40,296 nt of DNA from Phycisphaeraceae bacterium. GTDB lineage: Bacteria > Planctomycetota > Phycisphaerae > Phycisphaerales > Phycisphaeraceae. A program made the translations under genes and the position numbers. Shown here piece after piece: positions 21,294 to 28,627 of this stretch (the stretch's first letter is position 1; each line of letters opens with the position of its first letter). The stretch is from assembly GCA_028280965.1 (NCBI GenBank), contig JANQKT010000170.1, forward strand, positions 1-40,296. Reading direction: 5' to 3'. Below the pieces are notes generated by a model that saw only the letters and a program-made list of their open reading frames with translations, was not told the origin of the DNA and did no database searches.

Positions 21294-21394
21294 GGGAGAT
21301 TATGTTGTCTTGATCCCACGCCGTGGGCTTGGGCTACATCAATAGATCGGCAATAATACAGATGCGTGAGCGTTTGACCGCGTAGGAAGCCCGC

Positions 21395-22045
21395 ATGGCC
21401 GAGCGAGAAAGCAGTGCGTTGGACCAGACCCTCGCGGCCGCGGCGGCGGGGGACGGTCCGGCTTGGGCCGAGTTGGTCCGGCTGTACACCGGCCGGGTCT
21501 ATGGGCTGATCTATAAACAGTGTCGTGACAGCGACTTAGCGGAAGAAATCACGCAGGAGACCTTCGTCAAAGTGGTCCAGAAACTCACCGCCCAAGACGG
21601 CTACCGCGAGCAGGGGAAGTTCGAGCCCTGGCTGTTCCGCATCGCGATGAACAACCTGCGGGACGAGATGCGGCGGCGGGGGCGGCAGGCCCGGCCGATG
21701 GACATGAGCCCCGGCGCGACCGCGGGCAGCAGCAGCGACCAGGCCAGCGGCTGGGCGGCGGCGGAGCCGGGCGTGATCGCCGGCGGGCCCTGGCAGCCCG
21801 ACGCCCCGCTCGAACAGCTCAGCCGGGCCGAGCAGGTGGACCAGCTCCGCCAGGCGATCGCGACGCTGCCCGACGCCGATCAGGAGGTGCTGCACCTGCG
21901 CCACACCGCGGGGTTGAGTTTCGCCCAGATCGCCGAGGCGTTGGACCAGCCGCTGGGCACGGTGCTCGCGCGCGGGCACCGCGCGCTGGGCAAGCTGAAG
22001 AAGCTGATGAACCCGGAACCGAACACGCAGGCAAGACCGGCCTGA
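21395..22045 (+). CDS. ECF RNA polymerase sigma factor (RpoE-like)
   Basis: The 216-residue ECF sigma factor has region 2 (YTGRVYGLIYKQCRDSDLAE, then EITQETFVKVVQKL and FEPWLFRIAMNNLRDEMRRR) and region 4 (LPDADQEVLHLRHTAGLSFA, then QIAEALDQPLGTVLARGHRA). The linker between them is unusually long and Gly/Ser/Ala-rich. The next gene encodes a single-span membrane protein that fits as its anti-sigma factor, and a secreted coiled-coil protein follows. The arrangement resembles an envelope-stress sigma operon. The ATG at 21395 is preceded by TAGGAAG, a usable ribosome-binding site. Confidence 0.92.
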   Translation: MAERESSALDQTLAAAAAGDGPAWAELVRLYTGRVYGLIYKQCRDSDLAEEITQETFVKVVQKLTAQDGYREQGKFEPWLFRIAMNNLRDEMRRRGRQARPMDMSPGATAGSSSDQASGWAAAEPGVIAGGPWQPDAPLEQLSRAEQVDQLRQAIATLPDADQEVLHLRHTAGLSFAQIAEALDQPLGTVLARGHRALGKLKKLMNPEPNTQARPA

Positions 22046-22082
22046 ACACCAAACCCAACCGACCGGCCGTTGGAGCCGAACG

Positions 22083-22709
22083 ATGAACCACGACCCGACA
22101 AACCCACCCGTACCCGATCCGATCGACGAGCAGCTTGATGCGCTGCTGGCCGAGGAGGCCGCGCGGGCGCAGCAGACGCCGAGCGAGCTGGAGGCCAAGG
22201 TGCTGGCGTTGACCGAGCCGGCTTTCTTGTCGCTGCTGGATGAAGCGCTCGCGCCCGAGTCGGTGCCCGCGCCTGACCAACTCGCGGAGAAGATCATCGC
22301 GGCGACGACGCCGGAGCATGCAACCCATGCTGTGCGCGAACAGCCGGCGGTCATCGAGCGCATCGGCCCGTCGCCCTGGCGCTACGCCGCGGCGGCCGCG
22401 GTCGTGCTCGCCGCGGGCGCCGGCTTGTGGTGGGCCGGGCAGCCGGGCACGAACGATGGCGGGGACGGCGGGACCGAGATGGCCAAGACCCTGAACAACA
22501 TCACCGATGAGTTGGTCTTCCCCGACTACACCACCGACGAGCCGATGTTCGCCGACGTGACTGAACAGATCGATGCGGCGTTTAACAACGTCTCGCAGCG
22601 GATCGACGGCTACGCGATCGACCGCGACACGATCTGGTCGGACATGGATGACTACGAGGCGTTCCTCTCAGACTTCGAGGCCGCCGGCGAAGGCACGCCC
22701 GCGACCTGA
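22083..22709 (+). CDS. Single-span membrane protein, probable anti-sigma factor
   Basis: The 208-residue protein has a cytoplasmic acidic N-terminus (PDPIDEQLDALLAEEAARAQ), one transmembrane helix (YAAAAAVVLAAGAGLWWAG, about 101-119) and an acidic extracytoplasmic tail of about 90 residues. No HxxxCxxC zinc motif is present, so it is not a ZAS-type anti-sigma factor. The role is inferred from its position 37 bp after the ECF sigma gene and from its topology, like RseA-type regulators. Direct sequence homology was not recognised. It lies upstream of the coiled-coil protein, 66 bp away. Confidence 0.6.
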   Translation: MNHDPTNPPVPDPIDEQLDALLAEEAARAQQTPSELEAKVLALTEPAFLSLLDEALAPESVPAPDQLAEKIIAATTPEHATHAVREQPAVIERIGPSPWRYAAAAAVVLAAGAGLWWAGQPGTNDGGDGGTEMAKTLNNITDELVFPDYTTDEPMFADVTEQIDAAFNNVSQRIDGYAIDRDTIWSDMDDYEAFLSDFEAAGEGTPAT

Positions 22710-22775
22710 ACCGTTTGAGACTGGGCCGGCCGCGCGGATGAAAGCGCGCTACTGAAAACACGCAGAAAGCACGAC

Positions 22776-23546
22776 GTGAAACACACCACCCTCCAACTCC
22801 TGCTGGCGCTCAGCCTGGGCCTGCCCGGCGTCGCGCTCGCACAGCCCGGCGACCGCGGGCCCGGCCCGCGCGGCGACGGCCCGCCCCCCGGCGACCGCCG
22901 CGAACAACGCGAAGACCGCGGCGATCGGGACCGAGGTGAACGCGAGCACGGCGACCGCGATCGGGGCCGCGACCGCGAACCGCTCAACGCCGATGAGGTG
23001 CCGGGCGCGTTGGCCGTGGTCCGCGCGATGCACCCGGGCACGAGTTGGCTCGAGCGCCTCGAGCGCCTCGCCGAGGAAGACGCCGAAGAAGCCGCGAAAC
23101 ACCTCTCGCGCTTCCCACGCATCCGCGAGCTGATGGACATGCAGGCCAACCGGCCCGACGAGTTCGCCGTCCACGTCCGCCACGCCGGCCTGATGCGCGA
23201 GACGATGCGCATGGTCCGCGAGCACTACCGCGCCAAACGCGAGGAAGACCAGCAGAAGATGGACGAGCTGCGCCCCAAGATCCGCGAGCGGATGGAGCAG
23301 CTCTTCGACATCCGCATCGAGATGGAACGCATCAAGCTCGAACAGAGCCGGCGGGAGCTGGACCAGGCCGAAGAGGACCTCGACGACCTCGCCGAGCGCA
23401 AGGACGAAGAGATCGACCGCCGGATGAAGGACATGCTCGAGCGCAGCTGGGACCAGCGAAGGCGCGGCGGGCACGGCGGCGAGCGCGACAACGGTGACCG
23501 GGATGGCGAACGCACGCGCGGCGGTGAGGGCGATCGGCGCGACTGA
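22776..23546 (+). CDS. Secreted charged coiled-coil protein
   Basis: The 256-residue protein has a Sec signal peptide (LQLLLALSLGLPGVALAQPG), then an Arg/Gly/Asp-rich low-complexity segment (about 24-70, with repeated DRGDRDRGE). A long amphipathic helical region follows (about 75-225; HYRAKREEDQQKMDELRPKI, then RIEMERIKLEQSRRELDQAE), and a second Arg/Gly/Asp-rich tail. It is superficially like Spy/CpxP-type periplasmic chaperones, which are short and helical and are often controlled by envelope-stress sigma systems, but the LTxxQ motif is absent. Position after the sigma/anti-sigma pair suggests it is a regulon member or a stress sensor. Function is inferred only. Confidence 0.6.
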   Translation: MKHTTLQLLLALSLGLPGVALAQPGDRGPGPRGDGPPPGDRREQREDRGDRDRGEREHGDRDRGRDREPLNADEVPGALAVVRAMHPGTSWLERLERLAEEDAEEAAKHLSRFPRIRELMDMQANRPDEFAVHVRHAGLMRETMRMVREHYRAKREEDQQKMDELRPKIRERMEQLFDIRIEMERIKLEQSRRELDQAEEDLDDLAERKDEEIDRRMKDMLERSWDQRRRGGHGGERDNGDRDGERTRGGEGDRRD

Positions 23547-23599
23547 AGCCGCCGTGTGTCAACACGCCTTACAGGTGCGCCGTAGACCGTTTCATGGGT

Positions 23600-24139
23600 T
23601 CACGCCTCACCGCGGTCCGGCGAGAACTCTTTCGCGAAGATCCGCTGCATGATCAGGAACGTGAACGAGGCGCTCCAGGTGATCAGCACCAGCCCCGCCA
23701 GCGCCTCAACCCCGACCATCAGCCGCACCGGGCCCTCGGGAGCGATGTCGCCGAATCCGACGGTCGTGTACACCGACAGCGAGAAGTAGAGCGTGTCCGC
23801 GAACCCGCCGTCGTACGGCCCGACGAGCCGGCCGGTACTCTCGTCGTGCAGCGCGAAGATGATGTGGTATGCCCCCGCAAAGATCGCGGCCTCGATCAGG
23901 TGCGCGAACAAAAGCACGAGCATCACCACGACCAGCATGGACCGCACCCGCCTGATATCCCCGCGCCGACGGAGGAACGTGATGATCAGCCGGAGCGTCT
24001 CGTAGTGGATGCCGACACAGACCAGCGTCGCCAGCGCCGCGATCACAAGCACCAGCCACATCAGGTCGCCGGTCGGCTCGGCGTCAGCCGGTATCGAGCT
24101 CGCTTGTATTGATAGAAGCATCACCAATTCCCCGATCAT
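23600..24139 (-). CDS. Potassium-channel-like membrane protein (Ion_trans_2)
   Basis: The 179-residue protein has the pore signature YTTVGFGDIAPEGPVRLMVG, close to the potassium-channel filter TVGYGD. Membrane segments lie at about 27-45 (MWLVLVIAALATLVCVGIHY), 68-90 (VVVMLVLLFAHLIEAAIFAG) and 142-165 after the pore loop. There is no cytoplasmic RCK/TrkA domain. The start is uncertain: 24139 and 24121 overlap the upstream gene by 56 or 38 bp, while Met at 24061 would avoid overlap. It is in the same direction as the zinc-ribbon/HTH gene and could be translationally coupled to it. Physiological role and ion selectivity are unproven. Confidence 0.75.
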   Translation of the reverse strand: MIGELVMLLSIQASSIPADAEPTGDLMWLVLVIAALATLVCVGIHYETLRLIITFLRRRGDIRRVRSMLVVVMLVLLFAHLIEAAIFAGAYHIIFALHDESTGRLVGPYDGGFADTLYFSLSVYTTVGFGDIAPEGPVRLMVGVEALAGLVLITWSASFTFLIMQRIFAKEFSPDRGEA

Positions 24140-25334
24140 ACCGCCGCGCCTTATACGCACGCTTGCGCTCGTACGCAAACCCGTCCGGCTTCTCGGCCTC
24201 GCGCCCGTACAGCAGCCCGCCGGTGAGGTAGCTCACGCATTGGTTCCAGCCCGTCGAGTTGGTGTAGGTTGACCGCATGATCTTCCAGCACCGGTCACAG
24301 GCCAGCGACCGCCTGCCGGCCCACCGGTCCATCACGCCCGGCAGCCACTCGCCCGCCAGGCCCTCGACTTCGAGCCCCTGCTCGATCCCCAGCGCCCGGC
24401 CGACCGTCCACACCGGCAGCGGGGCATAGACCTTCGACACCCGCCGGCCGCAGCCGCCGCCCGCGAGCCCCGGGCAGACCCAGTACCACCGCCGAAACCG
24501 TGGGCCGGTCTTGTAATCCTGGAACCAGGGCTCGCGGTAAAGCACCTGCTCGAATGTTTCGGGGATGCGCCCGGCCAGCGACATCCACAGGCCGCCCCAC
24601 CACCGGCTCGGCGGACGTCCACGCGCCGCGCCCGGGTCCAGCGGCCCGTCGTGCCAGACCACCGGCACCTCCATCCCCGCGCCGCGGCCCGCCGCGTGGC
24701 ACGGCTCGTACCGCACGCCCCAGCCCGTCGCCGGGTCCGTGTAGGTCGCCCACCGCCGCCGGCCGCCGCCACGCTGCTCCGCCACCGCCTGCTTCTGCGC
24801 GACGGTCTTGCCGACCTTCACCGGCAGCCACCGGCTCACCGTCGCCTCGCTGCGCCCGAGCAGCTTCGCCGCCTCGCGCAGCGGCAGGCCCGGGTAGGGC
24901 AGCCAGACCGGCCCGCCGAGTGCGCGGAGGGTAGCGCCATCCAGCACGATTTCATGCGCCGCCTGTGCGCGCACGGGGTCGCCTCCCTCTCCCTGCCAGG
25001 GAGAGGGCCGGGGTGAGGGTTGGGTGTGTTGTTCGCAGGGAGAGCTGGTTGAAGGCCACGGTTGATTGTCCGCCCGACCCTCATCCCAGCCTTCTCCCTG
25101 AGAGGGAGAAGGGGCCGATCCACCGACCGCCGACGCCCGATTGCCTGCTCCCTGGATCGTCAGCCGCGTATCCGACGCCCGGATGGCGACGCACCAGGCT
25201 TGGTGTGGCCGGTCCAGGCAGGCCCCCGCCCGCACGCGGTCGAACCGCCGGCGGGCCTCGGCCGGGTCCGCCCGGCAGCGCTCAAAGACCCGGTTAAACG
25301 CCATCAACAGGTTGTGATCGAGTTGGTCCATCAC
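24084..25334 (-). CDS. Zinc-ribbon/HTH protein of unknown function with in-frame repeat insertion
   Basis: The 416-residue protein has an N-terminal helical part (about 1-60), a segment encoded by a mobile repeat (about 73-120), a helix-turn-helix (LPLREAAKLLGRSEATVSRW, about 150-170) and a C-terminal region with cysteine pairs. The pairs are WVCPGLAGGGCGRRVSKVYA and LACDRCWKI, like two halves of a zinc ribbon. The GCGRRVxKxYxP motif occurs in uncharacterised, often multi-copy planctomycete and proteobacterial proteins. DNA binding is plausible, but the function is not known. Its 3' end overlaps the channel gene. The repeat insertion is in frame, so the protein may still be made. Confidence 0.6.
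   Translation of the reverse strand: MMDQLDHNLLMAFNRVFERCRADPAEARRRFDRVRAGACLDRPHQAWCVAIRASDTRLTIQGAGNRASAVGGSAPSPSQGEGWDEGRADNQPWPSTSSPCEQHTQPSPRPSPWQGEGGDPVRAQAAHEIVLDGATLRALGGPVWLPYPGLPLREAAKLLGRSEATVSRWLPVKVGKTVAQKQAVAEQRGGGRRRWATYTDPATGWGVRYEPCHAAGRGAGMEVPVVWHDGPLDPGAARGRPPSRWWGGLWMSLAGRIPETFEQVLYREPWFQDYKTGPRFRRWYWVCPGLAGGGCGRRVSKVYAPLPVWTVGRALGIEQGLEVEGLAGEWLPGVMDRWAGRRSLACDRCWKIMRSTYTNSTGWNQCVSYLTGGLLYGREAEKPDGFAYERKRAYKARRYDRGIGDASINTSELDTG
24982..25117. repeat. MITE-like nested-hairpin element inside a coding region (copy 2)
   Basis: Arms 24982-25020 (CCTCTCCCTGCCAGGGAGAG, then GGCCGGGGTGAGGGT) and 25077-25117 (ACCCTCATCCCAGCCTTCTC, then CCTGAGAGGGAGAAGG) are imperfect reverse complements, and each contains its own palindrome. 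The element lies in the reading frame of the gene at 24084-25334, where it encodes SPSQGEGWDEGR and SPRPSPWQGEGG, typical translation products of such repeats. It keeps the frame open. Confidence 0.8.
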
Positions 25335-25431
25335 CTACGCGGTGATGGGCGGGGTGGTGCGCACTGGTTGGCAACGATTAGTATATTTACTATCAGTACT
25401 TTTTACATAGCTTGTTTTCTTAGGGGACAAC

Positions 25432-26775
25432 ATGGGCTACGATAAAAAGAAACTCAGCGTGCATTTGCAAACTGTGATCGAGAATTGCAGCCGATCAATG
25501 GGGGATGTGATGAATCGCAGTCAGTCTATTGTGATTGCTGGTGCAGGTACAAGAATTTCACTTAAGTCAGACAATCTACAAGCAGAGGGCACATTATCCG
25601 ATGATTTGCCACAGACTATAGCTATTGTAGATGAAGGTGTAACAGCATTTAATTGTTTTGTTGAAGAGGTTCTACTTGATCCAGAGTTTGCCGAAAAGAT
25701 TGGTCGCAAGGCTGTCGAGGAGAAGACAAAAGAGATTATTCATCACAATTATAAGTCGTTGGCTGAAGATAAAGAATATGACATTTTAATAAAATCAAAA
25801 TTATTGCAAGTGTTGAGAAGAGAAATAGCGGACAACTATGTTTCATTGCCGGTAGTAAATTTGGATTTGCATTTTGATCTTTTGCTTGAAGATATTGAGT
25901 TTCTTGATGTCTCTACTCTCAAAGAATCTATAAACGACACTTTGGAGCGACATGAATGGTTTGGCGAAACTGAAGAAGAAAAGGCAAAGCAGAAATTGCA
26001 AGGTGCAACAATTTTCGATCAACTATACCCGCAGGCAAAGACATTTATTCGAGTCAAAGTTAATACTCACCCTACCAATGCTGTGCCTATAGCTGTGCAA
26101 CTAGCACAACAATCAATTAACTGTATTCGCGCTTTTTTACCCGTATTTGAACAAATGAATTTGAAACCATATTTCGGCCTTCCGTTTGAGTTGGCCAGCG
26201 GATCTTTTTGCACAGCAAGGTTTAGTGAAGATGATCAGAGCGGATTTAACGTTAATTTTGAGAGATATGGAATCTTAGGCCCTTGCACATTGGACGACAA
26301 AAAGAGAGAGTTTCTTGAGAAGAACTATAATTTTACGAAACTACTGGCTATATTATCTACACCTTCTTCAAGTTGGAGCCAAATCGAGAATGTCCTTATA
26401 CGTTCATTGCAGCCACTTGGGCGAGCATCAATTGCCACCTTCCCATTCAGAAGATTGCTCGATGCCACTATCGGACTGGAGCGCTTACTGGTTCCAGATG
26501 GTCAAGAGACGACAACAGCACGCTTTTCAGAACGACTAGCACTGTTTCTAGGCGCGACTCCAGCGGAGCGTAAAGAAATTGAGAAAACCAGTAAGAGGCT
26601 ATACGACTTGAGATCTAAAATTGTACATGCTGCACTTGTGAAAGTGTTAGAAGAAGATGCAGAAACCATGCACTTCTATGGGTTGTTAGCTATTGCAAAA
26701 GCTGTCGATATCGCACCTAAGTTTGCACAGCACTCTGAGTTTATAAGACACATTGATGAATTGAAATATGTATAG
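25432..26775 (+). CDS. ApeA-like HEPN-domain protein in an A+T-rich island
   Basis: The 447-residue protein has no signal peptide. The C-terminal part (about 335-440) fits an ApeA-like HEPN domain: FRRLLDATIGLERLLVPDG, FSERLALFLGATPAERKEI and LYDLRSKIVHAALVKVLEED, with the HEPN motif R-x4-H as Arg394-His399. HEPN proteins of this type are often RNases in anti-phage or toxin systems. The N-terminal 330 residues are unrecognised and contain DLHFDLLLEDIEFLDV and a middle region with YGLPFELASG-like spacing. A strong AGGGGA ribosome-binding site at 22422 + 3000 (25422-25427) precedes the ATG. Base composition is far below that of its neighbours, indicating horizontal acquisition. No antitoxin or partner gene is adjacent, so it may act alone. 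Confidence 0.65.
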   Translation: MGYDKKKLSVHLQTVIENCSRSMGDVMNRSQSIVIAGAGTRISLKSDNLQAEGTLSDDLPQTIAIVDEGVTAFNCFVEEVLLDPEFAEKIGRKAVEEKTKEIIHHNYKSLAEDKEYDILIKSKLLQVLRREIADNYVSLPVVNLDLHFDLLLEDIEFLDVSTLKESINDTLERHEWFGETEEEKAKQKLQGATIFDQLYPQAKTFIRVKVNTHPTNAVPIAVQLAQQSINCIRAFLPVFEQMNLKPYFGLPFELASGSFCTARFSEDDQSGFNVNFERYGILGPCTLDDKKREFLEKNYNFTKLLAILSTPSSSWSQIENVLIRSLQPLGRASIATFPFRRLLDATIGLERLLVPDGQETTTARFSERLALFLGATPAERKEIEKTSKRLYDLRSKIVHAALVKVLEEDAETMHFYGLLAIAKAVDIAPKFAQHSEFIRHIDELKYV

Positions 26776-26809
26776 AACGGTGCCGGGTGCCCGTGGAATA
26801 AAGGTGTCG

Positions 26810-26907
26810 GTGGCCGTGGCATGACGTAGCCATCCCACGGACGAACTGTCTATGCGTGAGATTCTGGATCGATGTTCCGTGGGATCGCTGCGCGATGCCA
26901 CGGCCAC
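26810..26907. repeat. 32-bp imperfect inverted repeat
   Basis: Arm 26810-26841 begins GTGGCCGTGGCATGACGTAG, and arm 26876-26907 is its near reverse complement; both outer 13 bp (GTGGCCGTGGCAT) and inner 10 bp (ATCCCACGGA) match exactly. It lies between the HEPN gene and the displaced leuC tail. It may terminate transcription of the HEPN gene or be a dispersed palindromic repeat; I see no T-tract. The rest of 26776-26925 holds no gene. Confidence 0.7.
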
Positions 26908-26925
26908 ACGAGCCTTTGGAGCGGG

Positions 26926-27021
26926 TTAGACCACCCCAGCACTGCCGGTGAGGATCGGGCTGTCGACGTACTCACGCGGATCGGTGACGATGCCGGTGAG
27001 GGCTGAGGCGGCGGCGGTGAG
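26926..27021 (-). pseudogene. Displaced leuC 3'-end copy C
   Basis: On the minus strand this encodes the same last 31 residues as the leuC gene at 28734-30173, beginning LTAAASALTGIVTD and ending PREYVDSPILTGSAGVV, then TAA. There are 10 nucleotide differences in 96, all synonymous, including TCG to AGT for Ser and TGA to TAA for the stop. It starts 6 bp after, and in the same frame as, the SGNH stop codon. With no start codon of its own it is not an independent gene. It must have been the working end of a LeuC gene before separation. Confidence 0.9.
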
Positions 27022-27027
27022 GAGGAG

Positions 27028-27750
27028 CTACTGCTCGTGTTGGTGTTCGGCCTGGACCAGGACGGGGCGGATGGTGTCGCGCCAGAGCTCGTAGCCGGCG
27101 CGGTTGAGGTGTAAGCGGTCTTCGACGAAGAGCTCGGGGCGTGGTTGGCCGTCGTTGCCCAGCATCGGGGTGGCGATGTCGATGAACGTCACGTGGCCGT
27201 GCTCCTGCGCGGTGGCGGCGAGCATCGCGTTGAGGCGGCTCATCTCGGGCCAGTGCTCCCAGCGGGCTGGGCTGGGCTTGGCGGCAAGCATGTAGACCCG
27301 GCAGCCGGGCAGCTCTTGTTCGATCCGGTCGAGCAGCCAGCCGAAGACTTCTGCGACGTGTTCCGCCGGGACCCCCTGGGCGATGTCGTTGTCGCCCTCG
27401 TAGATCAGGATTGCTCGTGGCTTGTGCTTGAGCACGAGCCGATCGAGGAAGTGATACAGGTCGTGCATGTTGCTGCCGCCGAAGCCGCGTCCGACGACGG
27501 TCAACGGCGCGAGGTCGGCGGCGAGTGTGTCGTGCCAGAGGCGTATGCTCGAGCTGCCGGTACAGAGCACCGCGCCGGCCGGGGGCGGGGCCTGCACATC
27601 GGCGGCTTCGAAGGCCTGGACATCCGGCCCAAACCGGGCCGGGTCGCGGTACTGCGATGAGTGCCGGGTGGCGGGGTCCTGAGACGCGCAGCCGACGAGG
27701 ACGGCGCTGACCAGCAGGGGGAAAGCGATGTGGGTGAACAGTGATGGCAC
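27028..27750 (-). CDS. SGNH/GDSL-family hydrolase, lipoprotein
   Basis: The 240-residue protein has a lipoprotein signal (LLVSAVLVGCASQ, Cys21). SGNH blocks are: CTGSSSIRLW carrying the nucleophilic Ser, RGFGGSNMHDLYHF (block II Gly), IYEGDNDIAQG (block III Asn121) and DRLHLNRAGYELW with Asp211 and His214. Such enzymes are esterases or deacetylases, often on cell-wall or polysaccharide acyl groups; the substrate is unknown. The start is GTG at 27750, with no good ribosome-binding site. The gene lies between two displaced leuC tails. Its TAG stop is followed in frame by Leu-Leu and the leuC tail, so read-through would add about 33 residues. Confidence 0.85.
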   Translation of the reverse strand: MPSLFTHIAFPLLVSAVLVGCASQDPATRHSSQYRDPARFGPDVQAFEAADVQAPPPAGAVLCTGSSSIRLWHDTLAADLAPLTVVGRGFGGSNMHDLYHFLDRLVLKHKPRAILIYEGDNDIAQGVPAEHVAEVFGWLLDRIEQELPGCRVYMLAAKPSPARWEHWPEMSRLNAMLAATAQEHGHVTFIDIATPMLGNDGQPRPELFVEDRLHLNRAGYELWRDTIRPVLVQAEHQHEQ

Positions 27751-27773
27751 GATGGGTCTCGGAAGGAGTCGGT

Positions 27774-27875
27774 GGGTGGCCGGGATGGGGGCTTGGCGAC
27801 ATCCCGGAGCGCATGGTCTGGCATCGGGTTCTTACGATTCGTTCCGGGGGCTCGCGGACTCGTCCCCGGCCACCC
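27774..27875. repeat. Intergenic dispersed repeat with GGGTGGCCGGG termini
   Basis: GGGTGGCCGGG (27774-27784) and CCCGGCCACCC (27865-27875) are an 11-bp inverted repeat bounding the leader of the SGNH gene. ACGATTCGTTCCGG inside it (from about 27833) recurs inverted at 32845-32858, where a GGGTGGCCGGGG end is also present (32814-32825). This suggests an interspersed repeat family. In 27751-27889 there is no gene. Confidence 0.5.
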
Positions 27876-27889
27876 AAGGCCTATGCAGG

Positions 27890-27964
27890 TTACACAACGC
27901 CTGCGCTGGCGGTGAGGATCGGGCTGTCGACGTGCTCGCGGGGGTCGGTGACGATGCTGGTGAG
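27890..27964 (-). pseudogene. Displaced leuC 3'-end copy B
   Basis: On the minus strand 24 codons plus TAA encode LTSIVTDPREHVDSPI followed by LTASAGVV. This matches the resident leuC tail except Gly to Ser, Tyr to His and Gly to Ala. There are 11 differences in 75 nt, mostly synonymous. The match ends at 27964, next to a hairpin doublet. It is shorter and more diverged than copy C, so it is probably older or no longer selected. It has no start codon and no ribosome-binding site. Confidence 0.85.
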
Positions 27965-27968
27965 GGGG

Positions 27969-28076
27969 AAGCCGCGGACGGTGTCCGCTGCCTTGGGGGA
28001 TTGGGTTGGGCTGGGGTTGTGTTTTGAGGTTGTTGGGGTTCGTTTTTAAGACCGCCGATGTCATCGGCGGCTTTGT
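27969..28076. repeat. REP-type hairpin doublet 1
   Basis: Hairpin a, GCGGAC-GGT-GTCCGC (27974-27988), and hairpin b, CCGCCGAT-GTC-ATCGGCGG at about 28052-28070, are joined by a G/T-rich linker ending in TTTTTAAGA. The same pair recurs at 28628-28733. The RAYT stop codon lies inside hairpin b. Hairpin a differs from its homologue by paired, compensatory changes. Confidence 0.8.
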
Positions 28077-28582
28077 TGGCGGCTTTCGAGTTGGATGGCG
28101 TGGGGGTGGCGGTTGATGTAGTTCAGGGCGTTGTGCCAGTGCGTGTCTTCGGTGATGACGGCTGCCCACTTGCCCTTGGCGAAGGTGGGGTTGGGGTGGT
28201 TGTGTTCGGCGCGGATGGCCTTGGTGACCTCTTGGGCCAGCCATTTGCAGGTGCTGTCCAGCTTGGTTGGCGAGGGTGTTACAGCCAAGTGGAAGTGGGT
28301 TGGTTCGACGGCCAGAGCGGCGGTGGACCAATCGGATTGATTGGCGCAGGCTTGGATTGTTTCGGCGATGGTTTGGCGGATGGGGGTGGACCAAATGGTT
28401 GGCGGGTGGTTCATGCGGTCGGCGGCTTGTTTTTGTCGGATGGGGTCGCCGGGGTTGAGTTGGTGCGGGTTATGGTGGCCTTGTTCGGGGTTCCAGGCGG
28501 CGGACCAGTGGCCGCGCGGGTCGCCGGGCAGCCATTGGCCATAGGCGGTTTTGATGATGTGTGCGCCGATGGATGTCTGCAT
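28061..28582 (-). CDS. RAYT-type Y1 (HUH) transposase
   Basis: The 173-residue protein is a REP-associated tyrosine transposase, IS200-like Y1 family. Motifs: WLPGDPRGHW at 17-26 (family N-terminus), EPTHFHLAV with the HUH metal-binding pair His96-x-His98, and ALNYINRHPHAI with catalytic Tyr155 in the Y-I-x-x-H/N-P motif. RAYTs cleave single-stranded DNA at hairpins and are thought to spread REP elements. The gene sits between two hairpin doublets. The ATG at 28582 begins the family homology; the stop is in hairpin b of doublet 1. The C-terminal LESRQQSRR tail is encoded by the repeat itself. Confidence 0.85.
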   Translation of the reverse strand: MQTSIGAHIIKTAYGQWLPGDPRGHWSAAWNPEQGHHNPHQLNPGDPIRQKQAADRMNHPPTIWSTPIRQTIAETIQACANQSDWSTAALAVEPTHFHLAVTPSPTKLDSTCKWLAQEVTKAIRAEHNHPNPTFAKGKWAAVITEDTHWHNALNYINRHPHAIQLESRQQSRR

Positions 28583-28627
28583 GGGCGCAGGGTACGGGTC
28601 GGTGGTGACAGGTAGTTGGCAGTGAAA

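Noticed and set aside
26686..26907. Small minus-strand open frame overlapping the HEPN 3' end and the palindrome
   Set aside because: No ribosome-binding site or homology, and it crosses an inverted repeat and a real gene.
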